Positions 44,122 through 52,957 of a DNA stretch of 64,000 nucleotides are shown here, piece after piece. Under the pieces are notes generated by a model. That model was given only the letters and a program-made list of their open reading frames with translations, searched no databases and had not been told where the DNA came from. This DNA is from Prochlorococcus sp. AG-347-M15 (lineage in GTDB: Bacteria; Cyanobacteriota; Cyanobacteriia; PCC-6307; Cyanobiaceae): positions 80,510-144,509 of the forward strand of contig QCCS01000002.1 in the NCBI GenBank assembly GCA_003281185.1, in the 5' to 3' direction. Position 1 is the stretch's first letter; the number at the start of each line of letters is the position of its first letter. Both the position numbers and the translations under genes were made by a program.

Positions 44122-44745
44122 TCAGAAATCTGAATATGCATTAAAAAAGTCTAACTCCAATTCCATAGCTCTCCTGTATAAATATTTGGCCTGATTAATA
44201 TCATATTTTTCTTTATTAGTCTCAATAAGATTTTCAAGTGAAGCTGCTAGCTTTTCAAAGCTCTCATCAGAATAAGTAATTATCCATTCTTTATATTTAA
44301 TGTCAAAATCCTCCTTATACAAACTTTTTCCTATCCAAGAATAAAGTCGCATACATGGAGTCATTGCAAACATTATTTCAACGGAGCTAAGTCTTTTGGA
44401 AGTATCATCAAGAAAGTCTGTATAATTTTTTGTGGTTTTTTTTATATGGTTATTAGACAAATCAATATCCCATTCTTTTGAATACGTTTCATGAAGTATT
44501 AACTCCTCTGAAACACCCATTAACAGTTCACTTAACTTCCTTATTGAGTACTTATCTTTTGATTTGGAAACAGCAAGACCATAAGCCTTAGCAAAAGTCT
44601 CTAAAAAAAAATAATCTTGAGCTAAATATTCCTGAAATATATTTTTAGGGAGACTTCCATTCTTTAAACCTTGAACAAATTTTGTATTTAAACTTAGTAA
44701 AGCAATCTCATAATTATCCTCCCAAAGTTTTTTTGTTATTTTCAT
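44122..44745 (-). CDS. tenA: TenA-family thiaminase II / aminopyrimidine aminohydrolase
   Basis: A 207-residue all-helical TenA protein for salvage of thiamine breakdown products. FQEYLAQDYFFLETFAKAYG, GVSEELILHETY and TPCMRLYSWIGKSLYKE (with the Cys of the TenA_C type) are visible, and EKLAASLENLIE near the C-terminus. Its adjacency to thiD (49 bp) supports a role in feeding HMP to ThiD. Confidence 0.9.
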   Translation of the reverse strand: MKITKKLWEDNYEIALLSLNTKFVQGLKNGSLPKNIFQEYLAQDYFFLETFAKAYGLAVSKSKDKYSIRKLSELLMGVSEELILHETYSKEWDIDLSNNHIKKTTKNYTDFLDDTSKRLSSVEIMFAMTPCMRLYSWIGKSLYKEDFDIKYKEWIITYSDESFEKLAASLENLIETNKEKYDINQAKYLYRRAMELELDFFNAYSDF

Positions 44746-44831
44746 TTTTTTGATTTTTAGTTATTCTAAAATTTTTTATATTTTTTACCTACAAACTTAA
44801 TATTAGTTTTCTAAGATTAAAACAAAAAATT

Positions 44832-46328
44832 ATGAAAGAAATAAATATCTTATGGTTTAAGAAAGATTTGAGAATTTTTGATAACGAAGCTCTCTGTGAG
44901 GCTATAAAAGATAATGATATTTTACCTATTTATATTATTGAGTTAGATATTTGGAGCCAAAATACTCACTCAGATAGACAATGGCAATTTTGCAAAGAAA
45001 GTTTAATAGATTTAAGAAATTCACTTTCTGAGATTGGACAACCATTAATTATTAGGACTGGAATTGTTATTAATATTTTTGATGAAATTAGTACAAAATT
45101 TAAAATCAAAGGTATATATAGCCATCAAGAAACCGGGGATTGGCTTACTTATAAAAGAGATCAAAAAGTCAGAGAATGGGCTTTAAGCAAAAATATTATT
45201 TGGAAGGAATTTCTACAATTTTCAGTTTTTAGAGGAAATTTAGATAGGAATAATTGGTCTAAAAAGTGGCAAGAAAATTCCGAAAAAAACTTACTTAAAG
45301 CTCCATTAAGAATTAATTCTATTAACTTTAATATTGGAGAAATACCCTCAGACGAAATTTTTACCTTTAAAAAAGAAACTTGTCCAGGAAGAATGCAAGG
45401 TGGAAGAAAGAGAGGTTTAGAGAGAATGAAATACTTCTTTAGTAATAAATTAGATTCTTATTCAAAAGATATATCTAGCCCAGAAAAATCATTTGATAGT
45501 TGTACAAGACTATCCCCATACATCAGTTGGGGATGCATTTCATTAAAAGAAATTTTTAAAAAGACAAATATATCAAAAAACAATAATTCGAGGATGTTAA
45601 AAAGCAGATTAACTTGGCATTGTCATTTTATTCAGAAACTTGAAAGTGAACCAGAACTGGAGTTTAGAGAATACCATCCTTTTTTTAAAAATATTAGAGA
45701 AAAAAATAATGAATTACTTTATTTATGGAGTTCAGGTAATACGGGCTTTCCTTTTATAGATGCATGTATGCGTTCATTAAATTTCAATGGATGGATTAAC
45801 TTCAGGATGAGAGCAATGTTAATGTCTTTTGCTAGCTATAATTTATGGCTACCATGGCAAGATTCAGGTTCAGAATTAGCAAGTAAATTTGTAGATTATG
45901 AGCCTGGAATACATTGGAACCAATGCCAAATGCAATCTGGAACTACTTCTATAAATACCAATAGAATTTATAATCCTATTAAGCAGGGAAAAGATCATGA
46001 TCCCCAAGGAAAATTTATAAAAAAATGGATACCAGAATTAAAGAATATATCACTTAATTTCATTCATGAACCATGGCTATTATCTAGATTTAATCAAGAA
46101 GAATATGAACAAATTAATTACATAAGACCAATAATTGACATCCCAAATAGCACTAAAACTGCAAAGAAGAAAATCCAGGAAATCACAAAAAAGGATGGAT
46201 ATTGGGATATCTCAAAAGAAATTTATTTAAAGCATGGCTCTAGAAAAAGGCTTAGAAAAAATATAAATAATAAAAAAACTGTTTCTGAGGAAAAGGAAAA
46301 GCAATACGAACTGAAATTAGATTTCTAA
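44832..46328 (+). CDS. phr: DNA photolyase / cryptochrome family protein
   Basis: A 498-residue flavoprotein for light-driven repair of UV-induced pyrimidine dimers. The N-terminal antenna domain starts LWFKKDLRIFDNEAL. The C-terminal FAD domain contains SPYISWGCISLKEIF, GNTGFPFIDACMRSLNFNGW, NFRMRAMLMSFASYNLWLPW and NRIYNPIKQG. It is divergent from tenA. The FAD-binding residues look preserved, but whether it repairs CPDs or acts as a cryptochrome cannot be read from sequence alone. Confidence 0.9.
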   Translation: MKEINILWFKKDLRIFDNEALCEAIKDNDILPIYIIELDIWSQNTHSDRQWQFCKESLIDLRNSLSEIGQPLIIRTGIVINIFDEISTKFKIKGIYSHQETGDWLTYKRDQKVREWALSKNIIWKEFLQFSVFRGNLDRNNWSKKWQENSEKNLLKAPLRINSINFNIGEIPSDEIFTFKKETCPGRMQGGRKRGLERMKYFFSNKLDSYSKDISSPEKSFDSCTRLSPYISWGCISLKEIFKKTNISKNNNSRMLKSRLTWHCHFIQKLESEPELEFREYHPFFKNIREKNNELLYLWSSGNTGFPFIDACMRSLNFNGWINFRMRAMLMSFASYNLWLPWQDSGSELASKFVDYEPGIHWNQCQMQSGTTSINTNRIYNPIKQGKDHDPQGKFIKKWIPELKNISLNFIHEPWLLSRFNQEEYEQINYIRPIIDIPNSTKTAKKKIQEITKKDGYWDISKEIYLKHGSRKRLRKNINNKKTVSEEKEKQYELKLDF

Positions 46329-46456
46329 ATTTTATTGTCAGAAATTTCTAGATTTCTTTTAGGCGCCTAGGAAATTTTTTTAAATTTTGAAATTAAATAT
46401 ATAAATCCACGATGAACTAATGCAAGCTTTAATGTATTTATTAGATTTTATTAATT

Positions 46457-46630
46457 ATGTCTGAAAGATTTGAATGGGACGATACCAATAGTTCAGGTAT
46501 ATGGTGGAGTACTAATGTAAGTATTAGAGACGAGTGCATTTTGCTCAAAGAAGATACTAAATGCGAAGATTCTGATATCGTCGAACTTCTTAGGAGTATT
46601 GCACAAAATATTGAAGATAATGGCCTTTAA
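46457..46630 (+). CDS. Small hypothetical protein (57 aa)
   Basis: ATG 46457, TAA 46628. The acidic peptide MSERFEWDDTNSSGIWWSTN contains two Cys (DECILL, DTKCEDS) and ends in a helix VELLRSIAQNIEDN. It resembles picocyanobacterial orphan peptides; no domain. It is convergent with pip, 23 bp apart. Confidence 0.55.
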   Translation: MSERFEWDDTNSSGIWWSTNVSIRDECILLKEDTKCEDSDIVELLRSIAQNIEDNGL

Positions 46631-46653
46631 TTTTTAAAGGAAAATTCTCTCTT

Positions 46654-47604
46654 TTAGAGATTTTGAATTCTTTTTACAGCTTTTATTAGTTCGATAGTAA
46701 TACCCTTTTCACTCATTGAATGACCAGCATCATCAACAATAATTAATTCAGAATTCTTTAATTTTTTATTTAGATCCCAAGCACTCCTAACAGGACATAC
46801 TACGTCATACCTGCCCTGAATTATTTTTGTTGGAATCGATTCTATTGTTTTTATATTTTTCAAAATAAAATCATCCTCTAAGAAAATATTATTAATAAAA
46901 TAATGACATTCGATCCTTGCAAAGGCATCTGAAAAAGAATTAACTGCAGACTTATCAAAATCAAATTTTTTATTTATTAAATGACTTGTTGAGAGTTCCC
47001 ATTTTGTCCAAGCTGCTGCTGCTTTTGATCTAAGATTTGCATCTGATGATGTTAGATATTTATAAAAAGAACTTATTAAATCATTTCTTTCTTCTTTTGG
47101 TATTACAGAAATATATTCTTCAAATTCATCGGGGAATATCTCACTTGCACCATATTGATAGAACCACAATAATTCAAACTTTCTACATAAAAATATTCCT
47201 CGCAAAGTTAAGCTGATAACTCTTGAGGGATTTTTAATCGCATATATAAGTGAAAGTGTTGAGCCCCAAGATCCACCAAACAAATGCCAACTATTTATTT
47301 TTAAAAGGATCCTTAATTTCTCAATATCATCAACTAAATGATTGGTCGTATTTTCTTTTAATTCGGAGAAAGGAGTTGAAGAACCGCAACCCCTTTGGTC
47401 AAATTGAATAATATCGAATTTATCTGGGTCAAAGTATCTTCTATATCTTGGTTGACTTCCTCCTCCTGGACCTCCATGAATAACAAGAATTTTTTTGCCT
47501 TTTGGATTGCCAGATCTTTCCCAATAAATAGTATGAATATCACTTACTTGTAAAAAACCCTTTTCACGTACTTCAATTTTCGGAAATAAGACTTGATCTT
47601 TCAT
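46654..47604 (-). CDS. pip: Proline iminopeptidase
   Basis: A 316-residue alpha/beta hydrolase (S33) that releases N-terminal proline. VIHGGPGGGSQPRYRRYFDP is the oxyanion HGGPG motif. GGSWGSTLSLIYA carries the nucleophile Ser (GGSWGS). The Asp in GRYDVVCPV and His in DDAGHSMSEKG complete the triad. Length and order fit Pip. A terminator-like hairpin lies 80 bp upstream. Confidence 0.92.
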   Translation of the reverse strand: MKDQVLFPKIEVREKGFLQVSDIHTIYWERSGNPKGKKILVIHGGPGGGSQPRYRRYFDPDKFDIIQFDQRGCGSSTPFSELKENTTNHLVDDIEKLRILLKINSWHLFGGSWGSTLSLIYAIKNPSRVISLTLRGIFLCRKFELLWFYQYGASEIFPDEFEEYISVIPKEERNDLISSFYKYLTSSDANLRSKAAAAWTKWELSTSHLINKKFDFDKSAVNSFSDAFARIECHYFINNIFLEDDFILKNIKTIESIPTKIIQGRYDVVCPVRSAWDLNKKLKNSELIIVDDAGHSMSEKGITIELIKAVKRIQNL

Positions 47605-47681
47605 TTTGAAATATTTTTAATCACTTTTTTTATCCATATTATCCAAAAAGAAGCCTAGTTTAGAAGTATTTTGTTAAACAA

Positions 47682-47717
47682 AAAAAGGACTGCTTGTGCA
47701 GTCCTTTTTAATATTTG
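47682..47717. terminator. Strong bidirectional terminator-like hairpin
   Basis: AAAAAGGACTGC (47682-47693) and GCAGTCCTTTTT (47698-47709) form a perfect 12-bp stem with a 4-nt loop and A/T runs on both sides. No intact gene ends here. On the minus strand it would terminate transcripts from the decayed genes at 48.17-48.44 kb. Confidence 0.8.
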
Positions 47718-48173
47718 ATTTCCTTCTTACAGGATATAAAATTACATATTTTAAAGTCTATTTACTCATAAACCTAGAATACGTGAATTCGGGGATTTCT
47801 CTCGATAATTTAAGTCCCTACTGTCGCTAGTAATTATAAAGCGAAGTCTTATCAGACTAATTGATTGAACTTTAATTTTCGAATAATCCCATTCTCAGGA
47901 ATACGCTTCCTATATTTTGGAATTTGCTAAATTTCAGGCGGACTATCAATCATTTAGATTGCCTCCGAACTCAACATTTATAAATTACTCCTTTTTATAT
48001 TTTCAGTAAATCCGTAAATATGCTGATTTACTTTTTTCTTAATTTGTAAGAGGATTTTAATGATGCTTTGTTTTTTATAGATAAATATAAAAATTAAATT
48101 CTATAATCCTTAGTTATTCAAATTCATAGAGCAAAATAGATTCAATTATTCTTTTATCACTATCAGAAAGTGT
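47718..48173. other. Gap without intact gene, one imperfect hairpin
   Basis: About 450 bp with no frame I trust. CGGACTATCAATC-ATTTA-GATTGCCTCCG (47938-47968 region) can fold as an imperfect hairpin. The GC of this stretch is slightly above the neighbours, which would suit a decayed gene or an RNA. I could not identify either. Confidence 0.4.
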
Positions 48174-48295
48174 TTAATCTTCCAAGTTCCACTCAAGAAA
48201 TTTTACAAACTCATCAATTGTAGGATTCTTATCCCGGCCTTACGCCACTCTCTAATCCAATCTGCCAAGGCAAAAGTTATTTTTTTAGAAGGCAT
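48174..48295 (-). pseudogene. Frameshifted small gene
   Basis: ATG 48293-48295 opens MPSKKITFALADWIREWRK; about 20 codons in, the frame fails, while the +1-shifted frame continues DKNPTIDEFVKFLEWNLED to a TAA at 48174-48176. The total length is one base short of a multiple of three. A single-base deletion near 48232-48240 would restore a ~40-residue protein. This is either a recent mutation or a sequence error. Confidence 0.6.
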
Positions 48296-48297
48296 AT

Positions 48298-48443
48298 TTA
48301 CCAACCAAGGTAATTAAAATCCCGGCCAGTAGGTTCTTCATAAAATTCCCCCTCTTTTATACCTTTATCATATTTTTCAATAATCTTTTTAGAAGAAGCT
48401 ATTGAGGGAATTAAATCTCCTAAATATATTGGCTCCTTCGTAA
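48298..48443 (-). pseudogene. Headless small-gene remnant
   Basis: A frame reading ISITKEPIYLGDLIPSIASS, then KKIIEKYDKGIKEGEFYEEP and ending RDFNYLGW at the stop 48298-48300. It looks like a protein C-terminus but has an upstream in-frame stop and no start codon. It lies just before the frameshifted gene on the same strand, so this is probably a decayed operon. Confidence 0.4.
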
Positions 48444-48512
48444 TTGATATAATGATTTAAATTATTCATTATTCTATACAAGAATTTAATAAATAGATTA
48501 TTAATATTCATT

Positions 48513-48608
48513 ATGGATTTTATCAAAAAGAACAAGATCTTAACACTAATGGCGGTAATTGCAGTTTTATCATTTGTATTAGAAAAAGTAGGCATAATAC
48601 ACCCTTAA
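48513..48608 (+). CDS. Micro membrane peptide (31 aa)
   Basis: ATG 48513, TAA 48606. One transmembrane helix after a basic start: MDFIKKNKILTLMAVIAVLS, then FVLEKVGIIHP. Typical size and layout of picocyanobacterial one-helix peptides. Function unknown. Confidence 0.5.
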   Translation: MDFIKKNKILTLMAVIAVLSFVLEKVGIIHP

Positions 48609-48637
48609 ATTATTTAAGTTAATTTGATAAATACTTC

Positions 48638-48727
48638 CTAATGAAATAAGTAAACAGATACTATTACTGCAAAAATAAGCAATGGGGATAATAATGTAAA
48701 AATTAAAGTTGAAAGATTAATCAGCAT
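48638..48727 (-). CDS. Micro membrane peptide (29 aa)
   Basis: ATG 48725-48727, TAG 48638-48640. Almost fully hydrophobic, MLINLSTLIFTLLSPLLIFA then VIVSVYLFH. Convergent with the previous micropeptide. It is similar in size to small photosystem or cytochrome subunits, but I could not match it to one. Confidence 0.4.
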   Translation of the reverse strand: MLINLSTLIFTLLSPLLIFAVIVSVYLFH

Positions 48728-48817
48728 AAATTTTAAATAAATACACAAATTTAATAAACATCACTTTTAAGCATTTGCAATAAGTAAAATTTAAATTATC
48801 ACGATATAAAAAAACAA

Positions 48818-49015
48818 TTGATTAAAGAGAGATATAAAGAAGAATATGAAGAGGGCTCAGACTTAATATGGCCTAGTGATAAAGAGGATAAAATAACTCG
48901 GCAATTTTATAAAGATTTATCTATTCTTTCAAAAAAAATAAACTATAGTAAAAAGAAAAAGCTAAAACTTTTTGAACAAGTAGTTAGAATAATAAAAGAC
49001 AAAGGCTGCGGTTAA
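48818..49015 (+). CDS. Small charged hypothetical protein (65 aa)
   Basis: TTG start at 48818, no upstream ATG in frame. The product is highly charged (EEYEEGSDLIWPSDKEDKIT) and probably helical (LSILSKKINYSKKKKLKLF), ending IIKDKGCG. No known domain. It is 17 bp before the CPBP protease gene, so probably in the same transcript. Confidence 0.5.
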   Translation: MIKERYKEEYEEGSDLIWPSDKEDKITRQFYKDLSILSKKINYSKKKKLKLFEQVVRIIKDKGCG

Positions 49016-49032
49016 TTAATATTAAAACTAAA

Positions 49033-49893
49033 ATGAAAAATGTAATGATACTAATTAGAAGCTTTTTTCTTTTAAGACCAAGATTTTTATCCACTATATT
49101 TTTTATTCCTATTCTTTATGGCATTGGCTGGGCTTTATCTCAGCCACTTTTATTGTTTAATTTTGAAAAAGAAAATTTATCCTTAATTGGTACTATTATT
49201 ACTTTCTTACTTTTTATATTTTTACTTCCATATTGGTTTTATATCAAACGAAACAAATCAAGTACTTGGATACTTCTTGGGATAACAAAAGACAAATTCT
49301 TAAAAAACTTTTTCAATTTTTCTCAAGGTATTTTATTTGCTTTAGTTTTAATAATTCTAATTCTGGTACCACTATTGCAAAAAAATTATATCTCTTGGAT
49401 AGGTGAATTGTCCCCAATAATATTGTTAAATTCTATTTTACTGGGATTAGGTGTTGGATTCGCAGAGGAAATAATTTTTAGAGGATGGTTGCTAGAAGAA
49501 TTAAAATTTGAATATGGCACAAAAATATCAATAGCTTTGCAAGCTATAATTTTTAGCTTCGTTCATAATTTATCAAATGAGATCTTTTGGAATATGGCAG
49601 GATTACGTTTGGGATTTATTTTACTTGGGATATTTCTATCATTAGTAAAAATTAGAGATAAAGGTTCTTTATGGAACTGCATAGGAATTCATGGAGGACT
49701 TGTGGGCATTTGGTTTTTATTAAATAACGGATTAATAGAATTCAAAGAAAATACACCTTCTTTTTTAGCAGGGCCTTTTAAACAAAATGTTCCGAACCCA
49801 ATCGGAAGCTTTAGTGCAATTTCAATATTACTTTTGTTATGTATTTTTTATACAGTAAAATCAAAAAATATTTTTATTAGACGTTTTAATTAG
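49033..49893 (+). CDS. CPBP-family intramembrane metalloprotease (Abi/CaaX-like)
   Basis: A 286-residue multi-spanning protein with about seven hydrophobic segments. The CPBP active-site motifs are present: GFAEEIIFRGWLLEEL (EExxxR) near residue 148 and IIFSFVHNLSNE (FxxxH) near residue 178, with the C-terminal CIGIHGGLVGIW supplying the third element. Members cleave prenylated or small membrane proteins or act as membrane-protein regulators. The substrate is unknown. A charged orphan gene precedes it. Confidence 0.85.
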   Translation: MKNVMILIRSFFLLRPRFLSTIFFIPILYGIGWALSQPLLLFNFEKENLSLIGTIITFLLFIFLLPYWFYIKRNKSSTWILLGITKDKFLKNFFNFSQGILFALVLIILILVPLLQKNYISWIGELSPIILLNSILLGLGVGFAEEIIFRGWLLEELKFEYGTKISIALQAIIFSFVHNLSNEIFWNMAGLRLGFILLGIFLSLVKIRDKGSLWNCIGIHGGLVGIWFLLNNGLIEFKENTPSFLAGPFKQNVPNPIGSFSAISILLLLCIFYTVKSKNIFIRRFN

Positions 49894-49955
49894 ATATAAA
49901 TACGGATTGATTTTTGATTAGTAATTGTCAGATTAAAATAAAGCTTAATATTCAT

Positions 49956-50120
49956 ATGAACTTTGAGGCAGGAATAAGATTTATTGTGTTTTTAATAATT
50001 TTTGGAGTTACAAACTATCTAATGATGTTGAGAAGATATGAAAACGACATCAAAAAAAAGAAATCTTTACAGCAGAAAAAAATTTCCAGGCTATACCCTA
50101 AAGGTTCATTTATTTTCTGA
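49956..50120 (+). CDS. Small one-helix membrane protein (54 aa)
   Basis: ATG 49956 starts MNFEAGIRFIVFLIIFGVTN, a transmembrane helix, followed by a basic tail RRYENDIKKKKSLQQKKISR. The frame is open 14 codons further upstream, but that part is not membrane-like. Unknown family; probably co-transcribed with the CPBP gene. Confidence 0.5.
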   Translation: MNFEAGIRFIVFLIIFGVTNYLMMLRRYENDIKKKKSLQQKKISRLYPKGSFIF

Positions 50121-50147
50121 AATTAAAAAAGTTTTTGTAGAATTTCC

Positions 50148-50396
50148 TCACCATTTTTTATTAGTTTTTTGCCAACCTTCATTTAACAATTTTTGCCATA
50201 ATAATCTTGCTTCTTCAATAATAATTTTTTTTCTAGTTTTCATTAATGGAGGATTTTCTCCATGAATTCCCATAATAATTCCTTCTTCAATAAACATATA
50301 ATCAATAGATTTATCAGAATTATCTCTATCTTTGTAGAAACGCATCACCCCTACAAAATTGGAGTCAATTAACCAGAAATCATTAGTTGTATTCAA
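50148..50396 (-). CDS. DUF1651 protein
   Basis: An 82-residue picocyanobacterial DUF1651 protein. FWLIDSNFVGVMRFYKDRD and ENPPLMKTRKKIIIEEARLL, then WQKLLNEGWQKT, match the family layout (WLID, PPLLKSR, EARxLWxxLxxxGW). The family is expanded in marine Synechococcus/Prochlorococcus; function unknown. It overlaps no gene; the preceding plus-strand frame running into it is a shadow. Confidence 0.8.
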   Translation of the reverse strand: MNTTNDFWLIDSNFVGVMRFYKDRDNSDKSIDYMFIEEGIIMGIHGENPPLMKTRKKIIIEEARLLWQKLLNEGWQKTNKKW

Positions 50397-50468
50397 AAAG
50401 CCAAAATTAAATTAAATTAATAATATGCTTTCATTACAATTTGCGAGGGAAATATTTATATAGTTTAT

Positions 50469-50897
50469 TCATATTTGATAAGTTTTTTCTTTTTGTCTAT
50501 TTTTTTTCAATTCGCCACGTTTTTTCTTAACCTCAATTCTTTTCTTTTGTGATGCTTTAGAAGGTTGTGTAGATTTTCTTAATTTAAAAGTTTTATTTAA
50601 AGCATTTTTTATTATTGAACTAAATTTCATTAAAGCTAGCTGCCTATTTAATAATTGATTTCTATGTTCTTGAACCACTAAACGTAAGCTATTATTCACT
50701 AATTTGTTTTTCAAGTTTCTTTTAAGAATTTCTTTCTGATAATCATTTAATACTTTGGAATCTTCTAAATTGAAAATAATCTCTACTCTGCTTTCAGTTT
50801 TATTTACATTTTGTCCTCCAGGACCAGAGGATCTGGAAAATCGCCACTTAATTTCGTTGGTTGGGATTACTAATGTTTTATTAATTTTTAAATCCAT
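50469..50897 (-). CDS. arfB: Peptidyl-tRNA hydrolase ArfB (YaeJ/ICT1 type)
   Basis: A 142-residue release-factor-like ribosome rescue protein. The catalytic loop is RSSGPGGQNVNKTESRVEI (GGQ). The stop-codon recognition domain is absent, and a basic C-terminal tail (KASQKKRIEVKKKRGELKKN) enters the empty mRNA channel. This layout is diagnostic of ArfB rather than RF1/RF2. Confidence 0.92.
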   Translation of the reverse strand: MDLKINKTLVIPTNEIKWRFSRSSGPGGQNVNKTESRVEIIFNLEDSKVLNDYQKEILKRNLKNKLVNNSLRLVVQEHRNQLLNRQLALMKFSSIIKNALNKTFKLRKSTQPSKASQKKRIEVKKKRGELKKNRQKEKTYQI

Positions 50898-50987
50898 TTT
50901 CAGTTCTTCTTAAATTAGAATTTTTGAATTATCTATCTAATACTTTAGAACATACCTTAAAATTTGATCGGTAAATACTGGGCGGTT

Positions 50988-51338
50988 ATGTTAGGTAAAC
51001 CGAAATTCGGTGTATTTGCCGTATCAATATCTTCGGTATTTATCCTTTCATATTTCAAAGAATTATCAGATATTGAATTTGTACTAATTCAAAGGTCACT
51101 TATGTATTCAATGTTTGATCTTCTTTTTGAAACACCTTCATATCGCCCAGTATATGTTATTTCTGATAGTGAAATGAAGGAGTTAAAGAAAAACCAACAT
51201 CAAGAAGAGCTTGATGAAATTACAAAACAAAAAGTAAGACTTGAAGATGCTTTTAAAGCTCAACTAAAACATCTTGAAGAGAGAGAAAAAGAAGTAAAAA
51301 AAGAACTTAAAATACTCTCAGCCTCAAAAGATAAATAA
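50988..51338 (+). CDS. Membrane-associated hypothetical protein with C-terminal coiled coil
   Basis: From ATG 50988 (MLGKPKFGVFAVSISSVFIL) the protein has about 116 residues: one hydrophobic N-terminal segment, a middle MYSMFDLLFETPSYRPVYVI, and a charged coiled coil (KAQLKHLEEREKEVKKELK). TTG at 50964 would add 8 codons. No recognised family. A strong terminator follows. Confidence 0.6.
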   Translation: MLGKPKFGVFAVSISSVFILSYFKELSDIEFVLIQRSLMYSMFDLLFETPSYRPVYVISDSEMKELKKNQHQEELDEITKQKVRLEDAFKAQLKHLEEREKEVKKELKILSASKDK

Positions 51339-51365
51339 TTTATTTTTAGAGAAATTACTTTTTTC

Positions 51366-51392
51366 AAAGACGGTTAAAAACCGTCTTTTTTA
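51366..51392 (+). terminator. Rho-independent terminator
   Basis: AAAGACGGTT (51366-51375) and AACCGTCTTT (51379-51388) form a 10-bp stem with a 3-nt loop, then T-rich sequence. It lies 28 bp after the coiled-coil gene stop. Confidence 0.9.
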
Positions 51393-51457
51393 TTTCTTCT
51401 AGTTTTTAGATATCTATTAAATCCACAGATTTTAAAAATATTTTCCATAATTAAAAA

Positions 51458-51562
51458 ATGAATAATAATAAAGAAAAAATAAGAATGTTCCTACCCTTCA
51501 GTTGGGTTATCTGCGCAGCAATATCTTTTGCTTATATAAATTCACATTTAATAAATACCTAA
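51458..51562 (+). CDS. Micro membrane peptide (34 aa)
   Basis: ATG 51458 opens MNNNKEKIRMFLPFSWVICA, followed by AISFAYINSHLINT and a stop at 51560-51562. One transmembrane helix. It precedes the next membrane gene by 5 bp, so likely the first gene of a two-gene unit. Confidence 0.45.
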   Translation: MNNNKEKIRMFLPFSWVICAAISFAYINSHLINT

Positions 51563-51567
51563 TATAA

Positions 51568-51870
51568 ATGTCTTATCCCTCAAGAGACGAAATACTTGCA
51601 TCTTCAAAGGGGTGGATAGCATCTTTTTTAAATTTTCTTCCTGGTTTAGGATCTGGTTACTTATATCAAAGAAGATGGAAACCCTATTTTTTTACCATCA
51701 CTGCTAGTACTGCGTGGTTCGCTTTAGGGTTTTTTTTACAAGGAGATTCAGAACCTTCTCAAAGTGAACAAATTATTGGAATTTCTGGTCTGTTTTTTAT
51801 ATCAATAGTTACAGTTATAGAAGCAAACTTGGCTTTCAAAAAAGCAAGTAATAAAACAAAAGCTAAATAA
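51568..51870 (+). CDS. Small membrane protein (100 aa)
   Basis: ATG 51568, two or three transmembrane helices: GWIASFLNFLPGLGSGYLYQ, a middle FFTITASTAWFALGFFLQ and FFISIVTVIEANLAF. The first helix has the GLGSGYLYQRR motif seen in small TM2-like or DUF cyanobacterial proteins. C-terminus Lys-rich. Family uncertain. Confidence 0.65.
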   Translation: MSYPSRDEILASSKGWIASFLNFLPGLGSGYLYQRRWKPYFFTITASTAWFALGFFLQGDSEPSQSEQIIGISGLFFISIVTVIEANLAFKKASNKTKAK

Positions 51871-52017
51871 GAGAACCTAATTTCCTCTAAAAAAAAAAGG
51901 GTGGTTTAAATAATTCAATAAATTAGATCAAAAAAATATCTGATTAGTTCTGAGTTTCTTAATTTAAATAAATAATTACCATAATAAATGATTTTTAAGA
52001 TAATTAAAAAATTGTTT

Positions 52018-52290
52018 TTAGTTATAAAAAAATAAAATTTCCTTTTCTTTAAGACCTTCCCATCCCGAGTCTATTAATAATTTATTCAATGTTTCTTTAT
52101 CAAAATGCTTAGAACCCGTTTTGACGCATCTATTTCTCATTGATTTTTTTACACCACTCCTTTGTCTTTTATTCTCCTCATCCATAATTCTATTGTATAG
52201 ATCTAGCATTTTTTGAGGGATTGGAGTACCGTCAAGATCCACTCCATTTTCAATAGCAAGGTCAACAGCCTGCATTCCCATTTTCTTCAT
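52018..52290 (-). CDS. Hypothetical protein (90 aa)
   Basis: A soluble protein, MKKMGMQAVDLAIENGVDLD at the N-terminus, helical middle IPQKMLDLYNRIMDEENKRQ, then RCVKTGSKHFDKETLNKLL and a tail ending EILFFYN. I recognise its style as a picocyanobacterial conserved orphan but cannot assign a domain. It lies 68 bp downstream of bcp on the same strand. Confidence 0.6.
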   Translation of the reverse strand: MKKMGMQAVDLAIENGVDLDGTPIPQKMLDLYNRIMDEENKRQRSGVKKSMRNRCVKTGSKHFDKETLNKLLIDSGWEGLKEKEILFFYN

Positions 52291-52357
52291 ATATTAAAAA
52301 AAAGCTTAAACCATAATAAAACAAAAGTTATTAATCTAAGATTCTTTGAATAATAAT

Positions 52358-52807
52358 TTATTGATTTTGAATTTCCTTAAGTACTCTAATAGCCTCTTTA
52401 ATATGTTCAGGACCATTCAATAAATCTCTAAAAATATGCCTAACTGTCCCTTTGCGATCAATAACGTAAGTTACCCTACCATCCATAAAACCTAATACTT
52501 TAGGAACTCTAAAAGTTTTCCTGAGAGAGTCATTTGTGTCGCAAAGTAGTGGATATTGTAATTTATTTTTATTAGCAAATGCCAAATGACTTGAGGTACT
52601 TCCATTACTTACTCCCCAAACTTGCGCACCTAATACTTTAAATAAGTCATATTTATCTCTAAATCCACAAACTTCTATAGTGCAACCAGGCGTATCGTCT
52701 TTTGGATAAAAAAACAAAACGAGGGGACTTTTTAATCCCTTATTTGATCTTTTAACTCCATTTTGATCCACTAAAGAAAATTCTGGAATTTTATCTCCAA
52801 TCTGCAC
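52358..52807 (-). CDS. bcp: Peroxiredoxin Q/BCP
   Basis: A 149-residue thiol peroxidase of the BCP/PrxQ group. The catalytic motif FFYPKDDTPGCTIEVCGFRD contains the peroxidatic Cys and, five residues on, the resolving Cys. GVSNGSTSSHLAFANKNKLQ and TYVIDRKGTVRHIF are typical. It reduces H2O2 and lipid peroxides with thioredoxin, a cytosolic or thylakoid-protecting role. Confidence 0.94.
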   Translation of the reverse strand: MQIGDKIPEFSLVDQNGVKRSNKGLKSPLVLFFYPKDDTPGCTIEVCGFRDKYDLFKVLGAQVWGVSNGSTSSHLAFANKNKLQYPLLCDTNDSLRKTFRVPKVLGFMDGRVTYVIDRKGTVRHIFRDLLNGPEHIKEAIRVLKEIQNQ

Positions 52808-52957
52808 AACGGTTCTTATAAAATTCCATATTAGAGGTTAATATGTTTTTTTTGTGGCCTTCAAAGTAAATAACTTTTATTAAAGTCAATTTTTTTGTTT
52901 AAAAAGATACTAAAAAATTATTAAAATAAACTAGAGTTAATTTATTAATTCAATATT

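Noticed and set aside
47358..47543. 61-codon frame inside pip
   Set aside because: Shadow frame of the proline iminopeptidase gene with its complete catalytic triad.
48389..48595. 68-codon minus-strand frame (start near 48595)
   Set aside because: It runs antisense to the micropeptide at 48513 and shows no conserved pattern; the alternative frame of the remnant fits better in 48298-48443.
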